64,000 nt of DNA. Origin: Turritopsis dohrnii (lineage: Eukaryota; Cnidaria; Hydrozoa; Anthoathecata; Oceaniidae). Under the pieces are notes generated by a model. That model saw nothing but the letters and a program-made list of their open reading frames with translations. It had not been told where the DNA came from and did no database searches. Position 1 is the first letter of the stretch. Every line of letters begins with the position of its first letter. The stretch lies in NCBI GenBank assembly GCA_027922465.2, contig BQMF02000023.1:558001-622000 (forward strand), read 5' to 3'. Both the position numbers and the translations under genes were made by a program. Positions 22,483 to 33,369 of this stretch are shown one piece after another.

Positions 22483-23063
22483 TTTTTTTTTTTTTTTTTT
22501 TTTTTTACAACTAAAAAGAAATTAAAATTTTATAGTTTTAATTTACAACTCCTACAAAAATAATGCTAAAGATACTACATTATTAAACTGCAAATATATC
22601 TCTTTGAAAGAGTGCCCTGACTTTTGGTTCATGAATTGCCTATGGAGATGTGTCGCTATTGACTAAAAGCTCGTGATTTTCCATGCGCAATTCATGGTAA
22701 CAGAGTACACGACGGGAACGTAAGTCAATGGGACTTTATCATGTGATATAAGTTGATTACATTTCTTCAGTATTAAATATAGCAGTTAACAGCTGGCACC
22801 TTAAGGAACAGTCATCGTATATCAGAAAAAATGGAGGCAGTAGTTCTACTATAAACAGCATTAACGAACCACCTAGTGGATAGAATAAAATATCACACTG
22901 GTAAAGATACCCAAAGGAAAACTATACACAGTGTAATAATCATCCATCACATCCGTCACAATAATACACATGTTACTGAACTAACGAAAGGGCACAGACT
23001 GAAAAATAAATACATTAGCATTTATGACTGACAAACTGCACAACAAACAAAACAATAAAGAGT

Positions 23064-23852
23064 TTACTGTAAAACTTGTGGGAAGACAACATTCTGTGTA
23101 TACAACTTCTCATTGATGTAACCTTGTTTACCTGTGGCAGCAACTTTGACTTTAACATTATCAAATGCCTTTGCCCTAGAACAGGCTACATATAGCTGAC
23201 CATGTGAAAAGCACGGTCGTTGTAGAAACAAACCAATTTTTTCAAATGTTTGACCTTGACTCTTATTAACAGTGAAAGAATAAGCCAAACGAATCGGCAG
23301 TTGACAATTGTACCCTAGGTATGAAAATTGTTTCTCCAACAGCTAACCCTGTCAAAATTCTGCGATAGTTCCTGAACAATCAAGCGTGTCCCGTTGCAAA
23401 GACCCTTCTTGATGTTCAAATTTCGAAAAAACATTATTATTGCTCCAACTTTAAGTTTCAAACAATGTGGAGGCATACAGATGGTGTGATGCTGTTTAAA
23501 AAATCAAGCGGATAATTTTGTCATCATCAACTTCATCAGCACTATAATAGGAAACTGGATCACCAGGCAATCTTTCCAACACCTAATTATTAATTATTAA
23601 TGACTGCTCATTTGTAGGTGTCAAAATAGCAGTTGAAGCATATTGATGAGGTTCCAGGCCGTCATACATGACTGATATAAGCGATGTGTTTTCAGACACG
23701 ACACAGCAATCTGGAATTTCAATGGCACCTTTAGCAGGATCATCTTGTTTAAATGGTAATTCCCCATTACCCAATTGCAACAGCCACTGACAAAATTGTT
23801 GCTCCTCAGTTCTAGCTCTCATGTTTTGAGGTTTTAAAAAACTATCTATCAT
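23064..23852 (-). pseudogene. Helitron PIF1-like helicase, C-terminal remnants
   Basis: The first piece (23852-23583) contains NMRARTEEQQFCQWLLQLGN, typical of Helitron helicases between motifs. Several stops follow. The last piece (23339-23064) has YSFTVNKSQGQTFEKIG (motif V type) and GQLYVACSRAKAFDNVKV (motif VI type). In the family this helicase unwinds DNA during rolling-circle transposition. The Walker A and B motifs and the Rep nuclease are absent, so this is a fragment. Confidence 0.8.
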
Positions 23853-24039
23853 AAGTTATTCAGTTTATTTTGATTTCAAAAATATAATTTTTAAGATCTG
23901 TTTTAACTTCCGTATCTGCGAACGACGCCATGCGTGCTGGTGGCCATTTTTATCTAGCCTGTGTTTTTTTGGCAAATGCCTAGTTCTGCCTAGACATTTC
24001 TCTCTCCTCTCTCCAGTTCTCTCACTATGGTAACATCCG

Positions 24040-25850
24040 GCAATACCCCCCGTGAGGGGAGGGGAGATCTCTTCTGCTGAAGGTACCACTCAGGGTGATC
24101 CCATCGCCATGGCAATGTATGCACTTGGAATTCTACCACTGCCACTTTCAGATAACGAAATGCTTTACGAAGAGACTGCCAAACGAATTGCTTACGCAAA
24201 TGATTTCACTGGAATTGGTACAATACCACAACTACGAACTTGGTGGGACAACATATGCGAACTTGGCCCTTACATTGGTTACTTTCCGAAACCTTCAAAA
24301 AGTGTCTTAATCGTAAAGGAAGGCTACATCAACGAAGCAAATATGTTATTGTCTGAGACCAACATCGAGATAACAACACGAGGTAACAGACACCTTGGGG
24401 CGATAATTGGAAACGATGACTACAAAAACGAATGTGTGAACAACAAAATCACAGAATGGGCCAATGAAATCTATAACTTGACTGATATCGCTAAAACCCA
24501 TCCACACGCAGCTTACTGTGCTTTTACCAATGGTCTGCAACACAAGTATACTTATGTAATGAGAACGATACCAAACATCTCAAATAACCTCCAACCTTTA
24601 GAAAATGCTATCAGAAACAGCCTACTCCCTGCTATATTAAACGGGTACATATGTAACGATATAGAAAGAAAATTGTTTTCTCTTCCAGCAAAGCTTGGTG
24701 GATTAGGAATTGCCATACCATCAGAAAGATGTAAGATCGAGTATTCCAACTCACGAAAAATTACTGAGGCGATGGTCAACAAAGTTTGTGAACAGGACAA
24801 CACGTATGGTCCAGATACTGCGCAGCGACAAAACACCATCGCAAATGAATTGAAAAGAGAGAAAGTCGAGAGGCAAAAGTCGCAACTCGAAGAAGTGAAG
24901 GCACAAATCACCTGTCCAATCAAACTGAAAACACTCAAAGAAAATGGAAAATGGAGCGTCAAGCTGGTTGACTGCACTACCAATAAAAGAAAATGGTTTC
25001 TTCTTACAAAAACAAGAATTCTGGGATGTCATTAATTTGCGAAACGGACTTCCATTGAAGAATCTACCATCGCTTTGTGTATGTGATAAACCATTTACTA
25101 TCGATCATGCACTGTCTTGTCCCAAAGGCGGATTTATCGTAATCCGACATAACGAACTTCGAAATTTCACTGCCGAATTATTATCTGAGTGTTACCACGA
25201 CGTACACCTGGAACCAACCTTGACACATCTAACGGGAGAAACGCTTCCCGCTAGTACGATCAAATCCGAAGAAGCTCGTGTGGATGTAGCAGCAAGAGGA
25301 GTTTGGGCTAAAGGTCAGATGGCTTTCTTTGACGTAAGGGTCTTCAATCCCACTGCCAAGTCTTACCAGAAAACCACGCTATCTGCTGCACACAGAGCCA
25401 ACGAGCAAGAAAAGAAAAGATCATACAATAAACGTATTACATCAGTCGATCAAGCCTCATTCACCCCATTGGTGTTCACTTGTTTCGGAGGCATGAGCAA
25501 AGAATGTGGCGTTTTATACAAACGAATTGCCGAGCAAATTGCCGAAAAACGAAATGTAAGCTACAGCGCGATCATGAATTGGCTCAAATCACGAATTAAT
25601 TTTCACCTGATTCGTGCATGTGTTTTGTGCCTGCGGGGCTCCAGATCGCCATATTTCAAGTCAAATCATATCAGCAAAATCGACATCAATCGAATTATCG
25701 ATCAACGAATCGAAGACAAAGGATTTGACTCTTTAAGATGGAACTCAATTCAAAGTGTGATGCACCACCAACTTGGAATTTGTAATTATATATACTCCGT
25801 TTTGTAATTATTTGGCTTTGTGTATAAAAAAAAAAAGAAAAAAAAGAAAG
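24040..25850 (+). pseudogene. Non-LTR retroelement: RT C-terminal half plus restriction-like endonuclease, one frameshift
   Basis: First frame, 24052-25035: SSAEGTTQGDPIAMAMYAL (RT motif region B) and AKRIAYANDFTGIG, where YAND stands in place of the catalytic YADD. A thumb and connector follow. Reading shifts near 24990-25030 into the second frame, which runs to 25807. There, CVCDKPFTIDHALSC is a CxC...H...C zinc motif. EEARVDVAARGVW and MAFFDVRVFNPTAKSY are a likely restriction-like endonuclease core (D ... FFDxR). LIRACVLCLRGSRSPY is near the end. An A-rich tail follows at 25826-25850. Only the 3' half is present, as is usual for 5'-truncated copies. The exact clade (R2/NeSL/Hero-like) is not certain. 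Confidence 0.8.
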
Positions 25851-26187
25851 TAATACCCCAACTCAAAATGTCTTGCTACGTACGTATCACACTGTGGACT
25901 TTTTCTCAGTCTTCCAACTTAAGATATTATTGAAGTCGGTGGACAATTCAGATGAAATGTCAATACATGCGTAAGGTAAAGGTATGGTAAAAGAGACGTT
26001 CATGTACTTCTCTGTGAGACTCAGAACGAAAGTGACTCCTGTTGTTGTTGGTTGTTCTAGCATCCATCCTGCGGAAACCCTTTGATATGAATGCTTTTTC
26101 TTCTTATTTTTACTTGAGATGTAGTGGTGACCGCTGCGACCCGTGTTCGAGTCCAGTCATGTCGCAACTAATACTCCACTCCGATGC
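25851..26187. other. Non-coding; weak tRNA-like relic
   Basis: No gene. Near 26117-26170, GTAGTGGTGACCGCTGCGAC followed by CCGTGTTCGAGTCC resembles degenerate A and B boxes of a tRNA-derived SINE. Too decayed to call. Confidence 0.25.
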
Positions 26188-26193
26188 GCTTTA

Positions 26194-26237
<44 letters not shown>

Positions 26238-26690
26238 CAATTTATTTAACGTTGGTCAAAGGGCTAATGCCATAGTTTACAAAAGAAAACTAATAAAAAC
26301 CAACACTACAAAAAAAGTTTAAAATATAAATAAAAGTAACGAATTTTAAAAATTCTATTACAATAAAAATAGAGAAAGAGAAAAAGAGGAAAAAAACAGC
26401 ATACAATAAATATATTTATGTTCGACAAATTAAACAACTGCAGTTTTTGCCTTCCCATGTCTTTATGAGACGTTCAAATTGGCAGGTGGAATTTGCAGAC
26501 TTTAGAGATGGAGGAAGCGAATTCCAGGTTAGGCTGGCACGAAATCCGTATCTATGCGACATGACTTTTGGAAGAATTAGATTACTACCAGATCTCAAAG
26601 TATATTGAGATGTTTTTGGTACAAACATATGCCACATAAACTCTGGGTTTTCACTATGTAAAGACTTAAAAACCTCAATCATTAAGGTTC
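26188..26690 (-). pseudogene. LINE (APE-type) 3' end with (TAA)n tail
   Basis: The minus-strand frame 26682-26416 encodes the C-terminal tail of an RT polyprotein: MIEVFKSLHSENPEFMWHMF, YTLRSG, then SLTWNSLPPSLKSANST and ending CSCLICRT. This WNSLP tail is typical of CR1/L2/Jockey-type elements. A short 3' UTR follows and the element ends in a TAA microsatellite (26188-26236), a common tail for such LINEs. Strongly 5'-truncated. Confidence 0.75.
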
Positions 26691-26945
26691 TTAAGTTTTT
26701 TACATGAACCTTGGAACTGTGATCTCTATCTAAAAGTTCCTCAAAAGAAGATTTAAAGTCCCTATAAACCGCCCTTAAAGCCCTTTATGAATGTTGTTTA
26801 TCAGACCATTATTTGCTTTACTAGTAAACATCCAAATAAGTGGACAATAATTAAACGTCGATAGGATGAATGTGTTACATAGGCGTCTTGCACATCACAT
26901 TCCTGAAAGACAAAAAACCTTTTCCTATGTGTTTGTCGTTATCCG

Positions 26946-27158
26946 TTGTCATTGTCACTCATCGAGTCTATCGGTGATGAAAAGGGGACCACGAAGCTTC
27001 TGAGAGACACCATCGCTGTTCTGATCGAGTACTCACCGAAAAGAGAGCAAAAATTGGACTCAATCAAACTATCGGTTGAGGAAGGGGATGATAGCGTTAC
27101 TCCAAACCGCATCAGCAAACATTCAACTACTTGTTGGACGGTTCGTGCGAATTGAGAG
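26946..27158 (+). pseudogene. hAT-type transposase fragment (DUF4371/ZMYM1-like)
   Basis: A 69-residue fragment: MSLSLIESIGDEKGTTKLLR through EYSPKREQKLDSIK to STTCWTVRAN, then a stop. The FSPKR...KLDSI and CPTRWTVRA-type sequence is typical of the middle of hAT transposases annotated as DUF4371 or zinc-finger MYM type 1-like. Both ends are missing and the RW is changed to CW. Confidence is limited by length. Confidence 0.55.
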
Positions 27159-27159
27159 A

Positions 27160-27709
27160 TATTTTGCAAAGGAAAACCTTTTTGACACATGTATACACTT
27201 TTTATCCGTTAAAATATTTATGAGTGCGTCTTAGCCAATCTAGAAAACCGAAATTCCAAAAATTTTCTTGCCCGTGTCGGACGCAACCATGGTGGGGCCT
27301 CCTTCTTACACACTAAATATGATCAGCCCCACCATTTTAAATTTGATCCGCCGACCCTGATAAAGCTCCTTCTTGTGGATGAGCTTCTACTTCGAAGACC
27401 AAAGTGCTAGGACTGTCGGGAAATCAAACCATTTTGAAACAGTTTTGCAGTTTTGCTTTGAACCAAGACCAGATCACCCAATCTTGATAGAATACGGAGG
27501 AGGAGGACATGAAATAAAAGCCGCAATGACGGTGTGTGTGTGAACGTTTGTCAGCCAACGCAGATGAATCTGCCATGTTTATCTTGCTGAGTAGAAACTG
27601 AAACTGTAAGAATCATCAAGAAGAAGAACTTGCTATCAATTCCAATTTGAGGGGATGAAAATAGCGCACTCATTCTCAATTTCCAAAACTATTTCCCTAA
27701 GAAACACCT
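27160..27709. other. Region upstream of the zeta-type kinase; no gene seen
   Basis: No coding or repeat structure recognised. It may hold the promoter and 5' UTR of the gene at 27710, but no motif was identified. Confidence 0.3.
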
Positions 27710-28618
27710 ATGTTTTGTAGTACTCGTGTTTCACTGCTTAAAAGAAGGCTACAGGATATCCTCACGATAGAATTTTTTACTAGAAAACACTCTTTTTTCT
27801 ATGAAGCAAAATTTCATAGACATATCTGCATTCATCATCCCTATACAAACTTCTCTGGCAGCTATGGAAGATACCATAAGGATGTAGACGTAAAATTTCG
27901 CCGATTTGATAGTATGCTTGATAACCAGTGTCGTTATGATAATGATGAAAAACTAGATGACTCTTCCTCACTGCTACCAGCTCAGATTGAACCTTCCAAT
28001 GATTGTAAAAAATCAATGCTTAATGTCAATATACCAACAAGCAATGCTGATGATGTTGGTGAAATTGATACTGTTGAGCAATCTGAAAGGGATATCATTC
28101 AACAATGGAAAAAAAAGTTTTTACAATCACAATGTTTTTACGAAGCAATCTTTATCTTAGGTCCAATGGGTTCAGGAAAAACTAGAACCATTAACACAGA
28201 ATTTCGGCATCATAAGATTTACAGAAACTATGCATATGTTGATACTGATGAGATCATGGAACATTTATATGGTTTTAATGAGAATTCAGTTGATATTTAT
28301 TACCCAATTGCAAGGAGAATAGCGATACAATTAACTGATTGGCTTCTTGAAGAAAGAATAAGCTTTGTTGCAGAAGGAACATGTGTGAAATATAAAGAAT
28401 TGCAAGACTATATGATGCGATTAACAGAAAAAGGATACAAACTTAAAGTTCGCAAGATTGACAATGTCTCTTCAGAAATAGCTGTAAATCGAGCAAGACA
28501 GAGAACTAGAAGATGTGTTCCTGATGAAGTTATTCATAATATATTTTTGAATTCAAAGGAAGGCCTACGAAGATTGTATTCATCAAATCATGATTTTCAC
28601 ATGTTTGATGAGCTATGA
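27710..28618 (+). CDS. Zeta-toxin-family P-loop kinase-like protein, 302 aa, single exon
   Basis: Residues 1-30 are basic and hydrophobic without acids until E21 (MFCSTRVSLLKRRLQDILTI), which could be a mitochondrial presequence. Residues about 60-140 are acidic and low in pattern. The folded domain starts near 145: FILGPMGSGKT is a Walker A loop (about 151-158), YVDTDEIMEHLYG supplies the Asp expected for base positioning in zeta kinases, FVAEGTC follows near 220, and GYKLKVRKID with VNRARQRTRR forms the later strand and arginine-rich lid. Bacterial zeta proteins phosphorylate UDP-N-acetylglucosamine. Eukaryotic members mostly have unknown substrates, and no epsilon-like antitoxin is seen nearby. 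Composition matches the host and no promoter or bacterial signals are present, so contamination is unlikely. Function here is inferred from fold only. Confidence 0.72.
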   Translation: MFCSTRVSLLKRRLQDILTIEFFTRKHSFFYEAKFHRHICIHHPYTNFSGSYGRYHKDVDVKFRRFDSMLDNQCRYDNDEKLDDSSSLLPAQIEPSNDCKKSMLNVNIPTSNADDVGEIDTVEQSERDIIQQWKKKFLQSQCFYEAIFILGPMGSGKTRTINTEFRHHKIYRNYAYVDTDEIMEHLYGFNENSVDIYYPIARRIAIQLTDWLLEERISFVAEGTCVKYKELQDYMMRLTEKGYKLKVRKIDNVSSEIAVNRARQRTRRCVPDEVIHNIFLNSKEGLRRLYSSNHDFHMFDEL

Positions 28619-28619
28619 T

Positions 28620-29086
28620 AAAGTTTTTAAACAAACAATACAAAAAATGTTGGAAAATTTTTGGTTTGTGTGTTTAAAAATCTTAACATTACCTTTGGTT
28701 AGTTTAGTTGTAGTTGTTGTTTACATAAACCACATGTGACGGAAAAAACGCCACTAAAATTCAATATTTGATGCACGCTTTTCTAGCTGCTGCAATCACT
28801 TCAAATTTTAACGAAATTTTATTCAGACTATTCTCAATCGACTGTGAAATTTTGATAAAGGTACAACAATTTTTACAGAAGATATGACTTTTTTTAAAAA
28901 GGAGCATTTTCAATGTTTACAGAATTGACGACAAAATCTTAACAGCATCTATTTTACAAAATGACTCACTAACAAAAAACCAAATGACAAATGTGAAACA
29001 TGTTTAACTATAAAAAAGAACAAAATTATTACCAAATGTACAAAGATCATCCAAATTATAGTTTTATAGATGACCCATTATGATCT
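28620..29086. other. 3' flank of the kinase gene; no other feature
   Basis: AT-rich non-coding sequence. No canonical AATAAA was seen close to the stop codon. Confidence 0.3.
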
Positions 29087-29091
29087 TTCAC

Positions 29092-29531
29092 CAGGGTGGC
29101 CACGCCTCTAAAGTCCTATTTTTTGAAAAAGTCCTCTATAGTCCTCTTAAAAACTGTTTATTTGCTAGAATCTCCACTAAAATCCTTTTTTTTCAGGTAA
29201 CATAAAAAATGCAATGGAATGTTTTTGATAGTATATAATCTACATTTTTGAAGTTTGAGTTTTATCAGGCCACTCATAATTTGTCATTTAAGGCAGCTGC
29301 AAACTGCCAAATATTTTTCGTTTTTTGCATCGATGTTGAATGGTTTGAAAGTTCTTATACAAAAATAAAGTTTGAATAAATAAAAATAAAAATTTGAATC
29401 CTCTAAAATCCTATTTTTTCTTCGAAAAATCATTGTTTTTTTCAGAAAAATCCTCTAGTTTTGAGAAAAAATGTCCTCTAAAGTCCTCCAAAGTCCTCTA
29501 TTTTTTTCATAAAAGTTCTGTGGCCACCCTG
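29092..29531. mobile_element. CAGGG-ended MITE with 5-base duplication
   Basis: Ends CAGGGTGGCCAC and GTGGCCACCCTG are inverted matches. TTCAC flanks both sides (29087-29091 and 29532-29536). Subterminal repeats of AAAGTCCTCTA-type words occur at both ends. It has the same start (CAGGG) and duplication length as the element at 2764-9194. Non-coding. Confidence 0.75.
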
Positions 29532-29539
29532 TTCACTGC

Positions 29540-30870
29540 ACAGAGTCTTCCCTCTGGTTTGAAAGGGCGTGGAAAAGAAAATGACATGAGAGGAACAAAT
29601 ATAAGAGAAACTACATGAAAAATTATAGACATCAATTTTGATTTCAATTCTATAAACATTTAAAAATTCTGTAGGGTTTCCATAAAAGTTGCACTATCCT
29701 TCTGAATCTGTTACAAATGGTTGATAGGGGTTTGTATAATATTTCGTTAAAATTTGAAGTGATTTCGGCGACTTATAAAAGTGTGCATCAAGAATTGAAT
29801 TTTCCAATTAGGAAGTTAAAGGATTATGATTTCTTTTCAGTCAAAAATGGTTGATTCTTTGATTCTCTGTGATGAAATGTACTTTAAGTCTTTCAAAGGA
29901 AATTGTGTTTTGAACAATTTCTTTTTTGCCACATCTTGTTTTTGATATGAAAATAAATGGATAATACGAGTCTGTAGAGGTAGATATACAGACTCAGTCA
30001 AACTTTGTGGAGGAGTACACTGTCACAAATTTTCTTTTCAGTCTCAATTGTTATTTAGTAATTGCACATTTTTCCTTTCTTCTAGTAACTTAACTCTCCT
30101 TCAGAAAGTTTGACTATGTTATAAATCCACCTATGGTCTGGATAATTGAGTTAAAATTGCTACTGGGTGATAAGTTTGTGGAAACTCCTTCTTTCTTTGT
30201 TTCCATATTTCTAACACTTCCTTCAATTTCTTTACAGGATCTGTTGTTGGTGAACAATTCAGTTTTACACAGTCTTCGTAAGATAACAAAAAGTGTGCAA
30301 TGTATCTCGTATCTCTCACCGCAGCTGACTTTGAGACTTTTGACGCGACCTTTTTAAATTTCTCTTCGAATTCGTCACTCTAGAAATGATGAAGAGGAAT
30401 GCAGTGAATAAAAGAATATATATGGAAAGAAGGTCGTATTTTTTTGAGGTGATGAAAAGTGGTGAAAAGGCTTCCAAAATAAAATTCAGAATAGAATTTA
30501 CAGTTAGAACATTGCATTTTAGGATTGCTGATATTTTATATTGCACATTTTGTTTGTGTATTTTTAGTTCTAGTGGAAAACATTTTGGTATTATGTATTA
30601 TTTAAAATATATAGTCGCACAAAGAGAATTGTAACTTGAAAATTCAATAGAAACCAACAGGGAAAGCTATAAAACACAGGGACTTTTTTTTCATCAATAT
30701 TCAGGGAAATTTGTGAAACTGTTGCAAGATTTTTTTACCATTTTTTACCATTTATGCAGTTGTTGTATTTCCGAATCAATGGAAACACAGCAAGTGTATT
30801 TTGGGTAACAGTTTGATATTTCCCAAGGTCTGTTTTGGTCAAATAATATAAATAGTCTGCAGGGGCAAAT
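29540..30870. other. Non-coding; contains a small inverted-repeat element near 29990-30120
   Basis: CTCAGTCAAACTTTGTGGAG at about 29993 is answered by an inverted, diverged CTCTCCTTCAGAAAGTTTGA near 30096-30115. Half-copies of the same sequence occur at 36083-36125 and 43083-43125, indicating a dispersed MITE. No gene recognised in the rest. Confidence 0.4.
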
Positions 30871-30876
30871 TGATCT

Positions 30877-30985
30877 CAGTGGGCAAAATCGTCAAAGAGT
30901 CACTGCGACGGAGAACACTTTTATTGAAATTGTGTGTTTATATAGAAATGCACTCCTTCGCAGAGGTTTTTTATCAAATGTGCCG
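30877..30985. repeat. CAGTGGGCAAA MITE, copy 1
   Basis: CAGTGGGCAAAATCGTCAAA, GTCACTGCGACGGAGAACAC and CACTCCTTCGCAGAGG mark the family of about 100 bases seen ten times in this window. Ends and middle are inverted-repeat-like (CACTGCGAAG against CTTCGCAGTG). Confidence 0.65.
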
Positions 30986-31189
30986 GCCGTGATTTGCTAT
31001 GATAATTGTTTCACTCTATTATGATATCAAACGAAATAGAAAATGAAATAAGGTCATGTAACTTGGGTACTATCCCCTAACAATCCTAGCTGTTCCTGAA
31101 AAAGGGCGATGATTGTGAGAAAGGAGGACCATTTAATCGACCACGAGTCAGATGATGACGTCACTTAAGTGACTTTGTTTTCTATTGTA

Positions 31190-32312
31190 CTAGTATCCCG
31201 TGTAAAAATTTTTTACGGGTTTTAATTCTGAAAGTGACGTCTCAAAAATGGTTTCGAAAAATTAAATCACAGCATGACGAACAGAAAGGGTATCAGTGCT
31301 GTAAGTACTTTAAACTTTAGATATAGGAGCGCAGAACAGTCGTTTTACTTGGAAGATCTTAAACCCATCAAAAATAAAAATACGCGCTGCGTGTGCATCG
31401 GCTTTTTTCACTTTGTAAAATAAAATGTATCGATTGAAGATGCAATGCAATGGTTGCCCGTGATGAAAAATCTAACGTCAATACGAAAAAAAAAACACTT
31501 CTCACCCTTTTAATTAAGAAACTCTAGGTATTCCAGCTAAAGCATTTTTAGTTCAGTATCAACACTGGAGTTATGAACAGAAAAACTTTTTAATCGGAAG
31601 ATCTGACACACATCAAAATATAATACATCTTTCATGATAGTAGTAAAAATAAATTGTGCGTACATGAAAACAACAAAAATGCTGGATAAATAAACTGTGT
31701 TCTAACGAAATAGATCTATAATATTTTAACTTTGGTTTAACTTCAAACAAAGAGAATATACCTATCCATACTAATTCACATCATCGTGTTAGTAAACAAC
31801 AACATCTTCTGCAGCCATTTTCAAACACTTATAAACTCTTTACTTTCCATATTTCATATTTGAAAACAAAATAATAATACTTTAAACTACTACTAATTTA
31901 AACTACTACTTTCCAGCACACTTTCCTACTGTAAACATATACTTAAAACACTTTCTTCTGCTATTTCTTTTCCACTGAAATTACGCTACCATATTTATAC
32001 ACTGAAAAACATAAAACTACTTTCTTCGTTTGGAAAAACTGCTTTTATGCTTATGTGAGGTAACTTTCTCTATTTTGCAGAAGATTTTCTACTATAAACA
32101 TACACTAAATACCTCTGTAAACTTTCTTTTCTTTCCAGTAAGTGTAGTAAACCTTTCACCTTTCACCTTCGTCTGCTTCGTGCTAAACTGTCTGTAGACT
32201 ACGGGATTTACTAACGGATTCCGTCGGCAACCAATCAAAACGGCGAAAAAATAATTTCTTGCGTTTTGATTGGCTTAAAAATAACTGACATTAGATGCCC
32301 CGTGCTATTATA
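31190..32312 (-). mobile_element. Non-autonomous Helitron of the CCCGTAAAA-hairpin family
   Basis: Minus-strand 3' end: hairpin CCCGTAAAAAATTTTTACAC then GGG, ATACTAG, and T at 31189. The same terminus occurs at 20620. The 5' end is less certain; a candidate is near 32312, where the minus strand reads AGTATAATAGCACGGGG. Interior non-coding. Confidence 0.55.
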
Positions 32313-32451
32313 CTAATCGTGAATGTGTCTTGCGTGGTCTAACTGCCGCTATATGACCACGATTAAGAAGATTTTGGCCGTAATTTTTTAAAAAAACCAT
32401 CACTCTCTAAGTTAAATGTGTTACACACGATTGCGGATTATTATAAGTAGA

Positions 32452-32986
32452 CTAGCCGCCAGGGCGGCGTCGCTCGCCACCCATGTTCAGCATGCGTCCA
32501 GTTCACGAAAAATAAAATGAAGAATTGGCAATGATAAGCTTGCCCATGTTGTAGAGCTCGAAAAACTGATCAAAAAAATGTATGGGATGGTTTCGCTACG
32601 ATCAACCGTTGCAGAGATATCGCAGTTCAAAGATTTTGATGACGTCATAGCCGCAGTACCAAATAAAATTTAGGCCCAAATATTGCGTCACCCCATCATT
32701 CGTATCGCAGACCCTAAAAAACGTCAGTTATCCCTATTGGTTCTTGAGATATTTCCCCAAAAACGTCGCGTTCGATTGGGGATGCAATGCAATGATTTCC
32801 CAGTGATCTTAAAATAACTGACGTCACGCCAACAATACTGTAATAGATTGTTGTGTGATCTTACGTGACGAATCCTTATTCAAAATCACCGTTGTCTCAT
32901 TTTAATGCAGAAGCAAAAAGTTTAGTTTTACCTTTTTTAATTGGGTATGTAAGCCCATTGACGTGTACTTTTCATGAATATATAGA
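32452..32986 (-). mobile_element. Non-autonomous Helitron (GCCGCC-hairpin family, copy 2)
   Basis: On the minus strand it starts TCTATATATTCATG at 32986 and ends with GCCGCCCTGGCGGCTAG, T following (32452). The 3' 60 bases match copy 1 at 7995. The base before the 5' end is C rather than A, so the left boundary may be off by a little. Confidence 0.65.
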
Positions 32987-33082
32987 GGTGATTACTTTCT
33001 GACACGATGATCTTTGTTTCAAATTGTTGTATTAGTTACCAGTCCTCTTTATATATGTGCGGCCATGTGTTGCTATACGGCG

Positions 33083-33150
33083 TGGTCAGCGATAGTCATC
33101 AAGAAGATAGGTCATATGTAAGTGTCGTCTTAATATTTCCCACCATCACA
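33083..33150. repeat. Perfect 68-base direct repeat, first unit
   Basis: Identical to 33300-33367. It begins TGGTCAGCGATAGTCATCAA and ends TTCCCACCATCACA. The 217-base offset leaves 149 bases of unique DNA between. No coding, no obvious termini. Confidence 0.8.
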
Positions 33151-33299
33151 TGGCCCACCGAGCAGGATTAAGGTTTAGATTTAAGTATATTTTTGACTTT
33201 AAGGTTATTTTTTGATGTCTGGGTTTCCATGTTTGAATTAAGTTCTCGTGTATCTTTGAGAATATTTTTATCGAAGTTTGTTTTTGTTGTCTTTCAAAA

Positions 33300-33367
33300 T
33301 GGTCAGCGATAGTCATCAAGAAGATAGGTCATATGTAAGTGTCGTCTTAATATTTCCCACCATCACA
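33300..33367. repeat. Perfect 68-base direct repeat, second unit
   Basis: Same 68 bases as 33083-33150 without a mismatch, in the same orientation. Either a recent local duplication or the terminal repeats of a very small element. Confidence 0.8.
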
Positions 33368-33369
33368 CA

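Larger units (their letters stand above)
20620..23860 (-). mobile_element. Helitron-like element, 3' portion
   Basis: On the minus strand the element ends with a hairpin (CCTGTAAAAAATTTTTACAC then GGG) followed by TTACTAG and a T at 20620, a Helitron-type CTRR|T terminus. Upstream on the same strand lie Helitron helicase remnants (23852-23064) and, in between, a chain of small exons (22482-21257). The same terminal hairpin occurs at 31190. The 5' end and Rep domain are missing; sequence beyond about 23860 belongs to another element. That all parts form one element is inferred from order and strand. Confidence 0.55.

Noticed and set aside
24552..24983. Long antisense open frames over the RT element
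   Set aside because: They mirror the real plus-strand RT frames and show no domain of their own.
27710..28618. Bacterial contamination carrying a toxin-antitoxin system
   Set aside because: No antitoxin gene, no bacterial promoter or operon, AT-rich host-like composition, and eukaryotic repeats on both sides.
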